From the NCBI RefSeq assembly GCF_023169945.1, contig NZ_AP025591.1, positions 3,654,481-3,718,480 of the forward strand: a DNA stretch of 64,000 bases, given 5' to 3'. The translations under genes and the position numbers were made by a program. Under the pieces are notes generated by a model. That model had not been told where the DNA came from, did not search any database, and saw nothing but the letters and a program-made list of their open reading frames with translations. Positions 59,367 through 64,000 of this stretch are shown here, one piece after another. This stretch comes from Anaeromyxobacter oryzae (GTDB lineage: Bacteria; Myxococcota; Myxococcia; Myxococcales; Anaeromyxobacteraceae). Each line of letters begins with the position of its first letter. The stretch's first letter is position 1.

Positions 59367-60248
59367 CTACTCCTTCTTCGCCCACTCCAGGCACAGGTCG
59401 GCGACGGCGGCGACGTCCTTCTCGCCCCGGCCGGCCTCGACCGCGGCGGCGAACATCCGGCGCACCGCCTCGTTGATCGGGACCTTGGCGCCGAGCTCGG
59501 CGGCGGCCTCCTGGGCGAGGCGCTGGTCCTTCTCGGCGAGCGAGATCTTGAACCGCGGCGCGTAGTCCTTCTTCTCGATGAGCTCGCCCTTCATGAGGTA
59601 GAGCGGCGAGTGGAAGGACGAGGCCTGGAGCACCTCCACGATGCGCCAGGGCTCGAGGCCGCCCGCGGCGCCGAGCGCGACCGCCTCGCCGAACGCGGTG
59701 AGCATCGCGCCGCCGACCGCGTTCACGACGAGCTTCATGAGCGCGGCCTTCTCCGGCTCGTCGACCTCGAACAGCCGCGCCGAGATCGCGTGCAGCGCCG
59801 GCCGCGCCCGCTCGCGGGCCGGCCCGGGGCCGCCGGCGACGAGGACGATCTGCGCCTGCTCGGCCGCGCTCTTCGATCCGAGGATCGGGCACGCGAGGAA
59901 GCGCGCGCCACGCTTCGACACCTTCTCCGACGCGACCTTCGCGGCGCGGACGCCCGCGGTGGAGAGATCGACGAGGACGTCGCCCTCGGTGAGGCCGGCG
60001 AGCACGCCCTCGGGGCCGTCCAGCACCGCGTCCAGCGCCTTCTCGTCGGCGAGGCACGTGAACACGAGGTCCTTGCCGGCGGCGCACTCCCTCGGCGTCC
60101 GGGCGAGCTTGCCGCCCTTCGACACGATGTGCTCCGCCCGGGACGGCGTGCGGTTCCAGACCGTGATGTCGTGCCCGGCCTTCCGCAGATTGTTGGCGAT
60201 GGGCTCACCCATGGTCCCGAGGCCGACGAATCCGATCCGCATGCGCAT
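59367..60248 (-). CDS. NAD(P)-dependent beta-hydroxyacid dehydrogenase
   Basis: 293 residues. Rossmann motif GFVGLGTMGEPIANNLRKAG at about 6-25, the substrate-loop DLSTAGVRAAKV, the family GSKSAAEQAQIVLVAGG, and the catalytic Lys in LMKLVVNAVGG. It belongs with 3-hydroxyisobutyrate dehydrogenase, GLYR1 and glyoxylate/succinic-semialdehyde reductases; the aldehyde-reductase branch seems closest. ATG codons at 60248 and 60242 are both possible starts. Convergent with the receiver gene. Confidence 0.85.
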   Translation of the reverse strand: MRMRIGFVGLGTMGEPIANNLRKAGHDITVWNRTPSRAEHIVSKGGKLARTPRECAAGKDLVFTCLADEKALDAVLDGPEGVLAGLTEGDVLVDLSTAGVRAAKVASEKVSKRGARFLACPILGSKSAAEQAQIVLVAGGPGPARERARPALHAISARLFEVDEPEKAALMKLVVNAVGGAMLTAFGEAVALGAAGGLEPWRIVEVLQASSFHSPLYLMKGELIEKKDYAPRFKISLAEKDQRLAQEAAAELGAKVPINEAVRRMFAAAVEAGRGEKDVAAVADLCLEWAKKE

Positions 60249-60426
60249 GCGCCTCTTCTAAACCAAAGGTCGTCGCCCGGCCAACGTCCCAAAGGCCGCG
60301 GCCGCCCGCCGCAACGGGGCCCGGCGGGAGCGTCCGCGAGCACGCGAACCGCTGGCGCGACGGGCGGTTCTCTGCGACGCTCGCGTCCGCCCCGCGCGGG
60401 CGGGCTCAGCGGAGCACGGAGAGGAA

Positions 60427-61641
60427 ATGGCAACGGCAGACGTCATCGTGGTGGGAGGTGGGATCAGCGGCCTCGCCTTCGCGTGGAAGGCGGGGCAGGC
60501 GGGCAAGAAGGTCCGGGTGCTCGAGCGGGACGCGCGGATCGGCGGGTGCCTGCACTCGCACCGCCGGCCGGACGGGTACTGGTTCGAGATGGGCGCGCAC
60601 TCCGTCTACAACAGCTACGGCGCGTTCCTCGACATCGCCGTCGGCGCGGGCGTCGCGGGCAAGATCATCCAGCGCGGTCCCGCGCGCGGGCGCTTCGGAC
60701 TCCTCCGCGACGGCGACTACCGGTGGCTCACGCCGCCGAAGGTCCTGCTCCAGCTCAACTGGCTCGAGGCCGCGCTCAGCTTCCCGGCCGGCATCTTCCG
60801 CAAGAAGGACGGCGAGACCGTCTACTCGTACTACTCGAAGCTCGTCGGGCGCCGGAACTACGACCGGGTGATCTCGCCGTTCTTCGCCGCCGTCCCCTCG
60901 CAGAAGGCCGACGGCTTCCCGCTCGAGGGGCCGGGCTCCCTGTTCAAGAAGCGGCCTCGCCGCGAGGAGTTCGTGAAGAGCTTCGGGTTCGACGGCGGCC
61001 TCCAGCTGGTCTGCGACGCCGCCGCGCGCTCGCAGGGCGTCGAGGTCGAGACCGGCGCGGCCGCGACGCGGGTCTCGCGCGCGGGCGGCGAGTACGCGGT
61101 GACCACCGCCGACGGTCGCACGCTCACGGCGCCCGTCGTCGCCGTCGCCGCGCCGCCGGATCAGGCGTCGGCGCTCCTGCGCGACGACTTCCACGAGCTG
61201 TCGACCGCCGTCTCGCGGGTCGGGACCGTCCAGGTGGAGAGCGTCGGCGTCGTGCTGCCCCGGGAGCGGTGCTGGATGCCGGAGTGCGCGTTCCTGGTCC
61301 CGGTCGACGACCTGTTCTTCTCGGCGGTGACGCGCGATCCGTTCCCGGATCCGCGGTTCCGCGCGTTCGCCTTCCACTTCAAGGCGGCCGTGCCGCGCGC
61401 GGACCGGCTGCGGCGCGTGTCGGAGGTGCTCCGGATCCCGGAGGCGGAGCTCGGCGAGCTCGTCGAGCGGCGGACGCTCCTGCCGTCTCCGGCGCTCGGG
61501 CACGGCGAGATCGTCGCCGAGATCGACCGGTGCCTCGCGGGCGGGAAGCTCGCGCTGACGGGGAACTACTTCGCCGGCCTCGCCATCGAGGACTGCGTCC
61601 TGCGCTCGAACGACGAGTGGCGGCGGGTGAATTCGTCGTAG
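60427..61641 (+). CDS. protoporphyrinogen oxidase-like FAD-dependent oxidoreductase
   Basis: 404 residues. N-terminal FAD-binding motif VIVVGGGISGLAFAWKAG (about 6-23), then the flavin loop ARIGGCLHSHRRPDGYWFEM. The ending GLAIEDCVLRSNDEW is the typical C-terminal FAD loop of HemY-type enzymes (GxGxxDC variant). It may oxidise protoporphyrinogen IX in heme synthesis or act on a carotenoid-like substrate. GGAGAGGAA precedes the ATG. No heme genes adjacent. Confidence 0.78.
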   Translation: MATADVIVVGGGISGLAFAWKAGQAGKKVRVLERDARIGGCLHSHRRPDGYWFEMGAHSVYNSYGAFLDIAVGAGVAGKIIQRGPARGRFGLLRDGDYRWLTPPKVLLQLNWLEAALSFPAGIFRKKDGETVYSYYSKLVGRRNYDRVISPFFAAVPSQKADGFPLEGPGSLFKKRPRREEFVKSFGFDGGLQLVCDAAARSQGVEVETGAAATRVSRAGGEYAVTTADGRTLTAPVVAVAAPPDQASALLRDDFHELSTAVSRVGTVQVESVGVVLPRERCWMPECAFLVPVDDLFFSAVTRDPFPDPRFRAFAFHFKAAVPRADRLRRVSEVLRIPEAELGELVERRTLLPSPALGHGEIVAEIDRCLAGGKLALTGNYFAGLAIEDCVLRSNDEWRRVNSS

Positions 61642-61877
61642 CGGGGGCTGCGCCCTGACGATTCATCACATCGCGGACCGCCGCGACCGTCGCCGCAGGG
61701 ACGCTCGTCTGTGTTGGCGAGCGGGGAAGGGGCTCTAGAAGAGGGGGACGGCCGGGGCGTGGCCGCAGGGGCGAGACGTCGCCGCGGGGATCGGCCACCA
61801 AGAAGCCTGCGTCGCGACGGCGGCGATGGGGTCCGGCCAGCCGGAGGCTTCGGGAGGCGCTCCGCCGCGCCCGACGG

Positions 61878-62741
61878 TCACGTCGGCCCGGTCAGGGCCG
61901 CGGCGGGAACTTCGGAGCGCGCACCCGCCGAGCCGCCGTCGCGGCGACCCGTCGCCGCGGTGGCCTTGGAGGCCGGCGCGTACCTGTCCATCCATGCATC
62001 GCCGAAGATTTTCCGTGCGGCGAGCAAGTTGTGCCGAGCGCAGAGGAGGCGAACGTTCTCGATCGTCGGCTTCCCGCCGAGCGCCTTCGGCTGGATGTGG
62101 TCGTACTGGAGACGTTGGCGCGAGCCGCAGACGCCGCCGTTCTCGAGAGCCCACCGACAGCAGCCGCCGTCCCGCACCCACACCGCCCGCTTCACCTCCG
62201 CCGGGATGTGGTCCGGTCTCGACGGCCGCTTCTCGCGCCGCGGCTTCTCGACCAGGCCCTTCCGCTTCTTGGCCCGGTCGAGCAGGAGATCGAGCGCGGC
62301 CTCGAGGATCACCTCGGTGCTCGCCCCCGGGTGCGAGTGCGAGAGGGCCTCCTTCGCCGCGGCGACCTTCGCCTCGAACCGCTTCGTGACGGTGAGGTGC
62401 ATCCGGCGGAGGTCGGCGGTGAGCGGCTCGAAGGTCGGCGCCTTCCGGGAAATCTGGGCGTTCACGGTCCGTGCGGCCACTCTGGCATCGACGAGTTCTG
62501 CCGGCGAACCGGGCGCAATGACGCGGGCGGTCGCCGGAACGCCGAGCGCGAGCGCTGCTGCGGGTTCCGGGTCGCGGACTGGTCGCGCCGCGGCCGCGAC
62601 GCGAACGGTCGTCACGACCTCCCGGCGCCCCCGCCCCGGCGGCGGAGCCCATAGCGTCCGCGCAGCGGGCGCGTCTTTCGATCGCCGGCCCCACCCAGCG
62701 CAGCGGGGCCCTGGCGCGGCTTCGCCGCGCTGTCGAATCAC
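61878..62741 (-). CDS. HNH endonuclease, N-terminally truncated
   Basis: Up to 287 residues. The C-terminal part is intact: a helical region LTADLRRMHLTVTKRFEAK and ALSHSHPGASTEVILEAALD, followed by the HNH fold with VWVRDGGCC, QYDHIQPKALGGKPTIENV and CARHNLLAAR, ending FGDAWMDRY. Related proteins of this group usually carry about 200 further N-terminal residues. Here the first 40 codons are low-complexity and lie in a family A-like repeat, so the 5' end seems lost. The GTG at 62741 is formal; another GTG is at 62615. May be non-functional. Confidence 0.55.
   Translation of the reverse strand: MIRQRGEAAPGPRCAGWGRRSKDAPAARTLWAPPPGRGRREVVTTVRVAAAARPVRDPEPAAALALGVPATARVIAPGSPAELVDARVAARTVNAQISRKAPTFEPLTADLRRMHLTVTKRFEAKVAAAKEALSHSHPGASTEVILEAALDLLLDRAKKRKGLVEKPRREKRPSRPDHIPAEVKRAVWVRDGGCCRWALENGGVCGSRQRLQYDHIQPKALGGKPTIENVRLLCARHNLLAARKIFGDAWMDRYAPASKATAATGRRDGGSAGARSEVPAAALTGPT
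62650..62741. repeat. degenerate family A-like repeat
   Basis: AGCGTCCGCGCAGCGGGCGCG matches the left arm of the composite at 42116-42220 with changes, and GGCGCGGC-TTC-GCCGCGC forms a second hairpin. It occupies the 5' end of the truncated HNH reading frame. Confidence 0.45.
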
Positions 62742-62748
62742 ACCCTGA

Positions 62749-63273
62749 TTAGCCCTGGCGCGGCGCCGCGGGCCTCGCGCCGTCGCCGAGCGCGGCGGTC
62801 GCGCCGAGCAGCTCGGCGAGGCGCGACGCGAGCCGGCGCGGCCGGAGCTCGCCGGCGGGGGCGACGAAGATCGTGTCGTCCCCGGCGATGGTGCCGAGCA
62901 CCTCGGGGAGCTGGGCGAGGTCGATGGCGCGCGCGATGGCCGGGGCGCTCCCGGGCGGCGTCCGCACGACGACCATGGACGCGTTCGCGGCGATGGACGA
63001 GACGAGCCCGCGGAGCGCCTCGAGCCCAGCGGGACCGCGCGGCCCCGGCGCGCCGGAGCCGTCTCCGTCGCCGTCGCCGAGCTCGTACACCGTCCCGCCC
63101 TCGGGCCGCGACACGCGCCGGGCCGCGAGCCGCGCGAGATCGCGGGACAGGGTGGCCTGCGTGGCGTGGAAGCCCGCCTCCGCGAGCGCCTCGAGGAGCT
63201 CCTCCTGCGTCCCGATCCGGCGGGACCGGATGATGCGGGCGACGGCGTCGCGGCGGCGGTCGGCGGTCGTCAT
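62749..63273 (-). CDS. argR: arginine repressor ArgR
   Basis: 174 residues. N-terminal winged helix (about 1-65, [20 protein letters not shown] then [13 protein letters not shown]), a Gly/Asp/Pro-rich linker (about 68-85), and a hexamerisation domain with the arginine-binding [13 protein letters not shown]. It represses arginine biosynthesis when arginine binds. It lies 5 bases after argB on the same strand, so the two are one operon. The ATG at 63273 gives a normal N-terminus. Confidence 0.88.
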   Translation of the reverse strand: MTTADRRRDAVARIIRSRRIGTQEELLEALAEAGFHATQATLSRDLARLAARRVSRPEGGTVYELGDGDGDGSGAPGPRGPAGLEALRGLVSSIAANASMVVVRTPPGSAPAIARAIDLAQLPEVLGTIAGDDTIFVAPAGELRPRRLASRLAELLGATAALGDGARPAAPRQG

Positions 63274-63278
63274 GGCGA

Positions 63279-64000
63279 TCACGCGAGGGTCACGAGCGAG
63301 CCGACGCCCCGGTCGGTGAACAGCTCCGCGATGACGGTGTGCGGCTGGCGGCCGTCGAGGACGTGGACGCGGTCGACGCCGCCCTGGAGCGCCGCGAGGA
63401 TCGCGTGCGCCTTCCACTTCATGCCGCCGGTGATCGCGCCCGTCTCGAGGCGGCGGACGAGGTCCGGGGCGGTCTGCTGGCGGACCAGCTCGCCGTCCGG
63501 GGAGGACTCGAGGATGCCGGGCACGTCGGTCAGGTAGATGAGCTTCCGGGCGCCGAGCGCGACCGCGACCGCCGACGCGACGGCGTCGGCGTTGATGGAG
63601 AGCCCGGTCCCGTCGTCGGCGAGCCCGATGGGCGAGATGACGGGCACGTAGCCGCCGTCGAGGAGCATCTCGAGGAATTTCCGGTTCACCTCGACGACCT
63701 CGCCGACGTAGCCGAGGTCGACGCCGGAGGCGTGCGCGACCTTCCGCGCGCGGACCAGCTTCCCGTCCTTGCCCGAGAGGCCCACCGCGCCGGCGTTCCG
63801 CGCGTTGAGGAGCGCCACGAGCTCCTGGTTCACCTTCCCCGAGAGCACCATCTCGACGACCGGGAGGCTCTGGGCGTCGGTGATGCGCATCCCGTCCACG
63901 AACTCGCTGCGCTCGCCGAGCTTCTCGAGGGTCTTCGTGATCTCGGGCGCGCCGCCGTGCACCACCACCGGCTTCAGCCCGACCTTCTTGAGGAGGGTGA
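63279..64000 (-). CDS. argB: acetylglutamate kinase (5' end beyond the window)
   Basis: 240 residues are visible and the frame stays open past position 64000. ArgB phosphorylates N-acetylglutamate, the second step of arginine synthesis. The phosphate-binding loop reads VVHGGAPEI, where most enzymes have HGGGP, so the third Gly is Ala. Other motifs are typical: [69 protein letters not shown]. Directly followed by argR. Confidence 0.92.
   Translation of the reverse strand, partial: TLLKKVGLKPVVVHGGAPEITKTLEKLGERSEFVDGMRITDAQSLPVVEMVLSGKVNQELVALLNARNAGAVGLSGKDGKLVRARKVAHASGVDLGYVGEVVEVNRKFLEMLLDGGYVPVISPIGLADDGTGLSINADAVASAVAVALGARKLIYLTDVPGILESSPDGELVRQQTAPDLVRRLETGAITGGMKWKAHAILAALQGGVDRVHVLDGRQPHTVIAELFTDRGVGSLVTLA

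Noticed and set aside
1..64000. CRISPR arrays, insertion sequences, rRNA genes
   Set aside because: No regularly spaced direct repeats, no transposase and no rRNA-like sequence was seen on either strand.

Overview
This is a very GC-rich, densely coded window that looks like a chromosome of a delta-type soil proteobacterium (Myxococcota), most likely Anaeromyxobacter or a close relative. The support is the strong G/C third-position bias, the PATAN (DUF4388) signalling protein, the paired WYL regulators, the many histidine kinases and response regulators, the hemerythrins and a characteristic HNH endonuclease family. The genus is inferred from gene content and style, not from a marker gene. The first 163 bases hold nothing I can support.

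Layout. 0.2-4.5 kb: a small membrane protein of the hydroxylaminobenzene mutase type, two secreted proteins, a lipoprotein, and a frameshifted DUF475/TerC-like gene. 4.6-12.5 kb: a complete tripartite tricarboxylate transport locus, with the two-component pair tctED divergent from an ABC-type binding protein, tctC, tctB, tctA and a porin. Two matching 11-bp-spaced direct repeats, one before tctC and one before the porin, look like TctD sites. 12.5-15.4 kb: a TetR regulator divergent from a short-chain dehydrogenase plus metallo-beta-lactamase-fold pair, with a clear promoter sitting inside a perfect palindrome. 15.7-24.6 kb: a chemoreceptor; a thioredoxin-like/ECF sigma/DMT exporter operon; an emrAB-type efflux pair; an M48-type membrane peptidase.

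24.7-31.6 kb is a signalling block: a MASE4 histidine kinase broken by a stop codon, a YVTN beta-propeller plus DUF305 operon, an NtrC-type activator broken by a one-base frameshift, a single-domain receiver, a small repeat protein and an alpha/beta hydrolase. Three sigma-54-like promoter sequences lie in this block in front of its non-regulatory genes. 32.6-39.3 kb is accessory and scarred: a chloroperoxidase-like start fragment, a thioesterase with two tiny overlapping genes, a lipoprotein with an internal pilin-like helix, then rtcB, a small possible RHH gene and a RibD/DHFR-like gene between a tRNA 3'-half remnant and an intact tRNA-Val/tRNA-Asp pair that has an integrase tail beside it. 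This looks like a decayed tRNA-integrated element.

39.4-64 kb is more conserved: a RapA-like helicase, argE and hutF, dapF followed by two unusual response-regulator proteins, a PhzF-family enzyme, a three-gene hemerythrin cluster, a histidine kinase overlapping an M16 peptidase, a coiled-coil protein, a DUF1054 protein, a PafBC-like WYL pair, a receiver protein, a beta-hydroxyacid dehydrogenase-like protein, a protoporphyrinogen-oxidase-like enzyme, a truncated HNH endonuclease, and argB-argR, with argB running off the right edge. Two families of palindromic intergenic repeats recur through this half.
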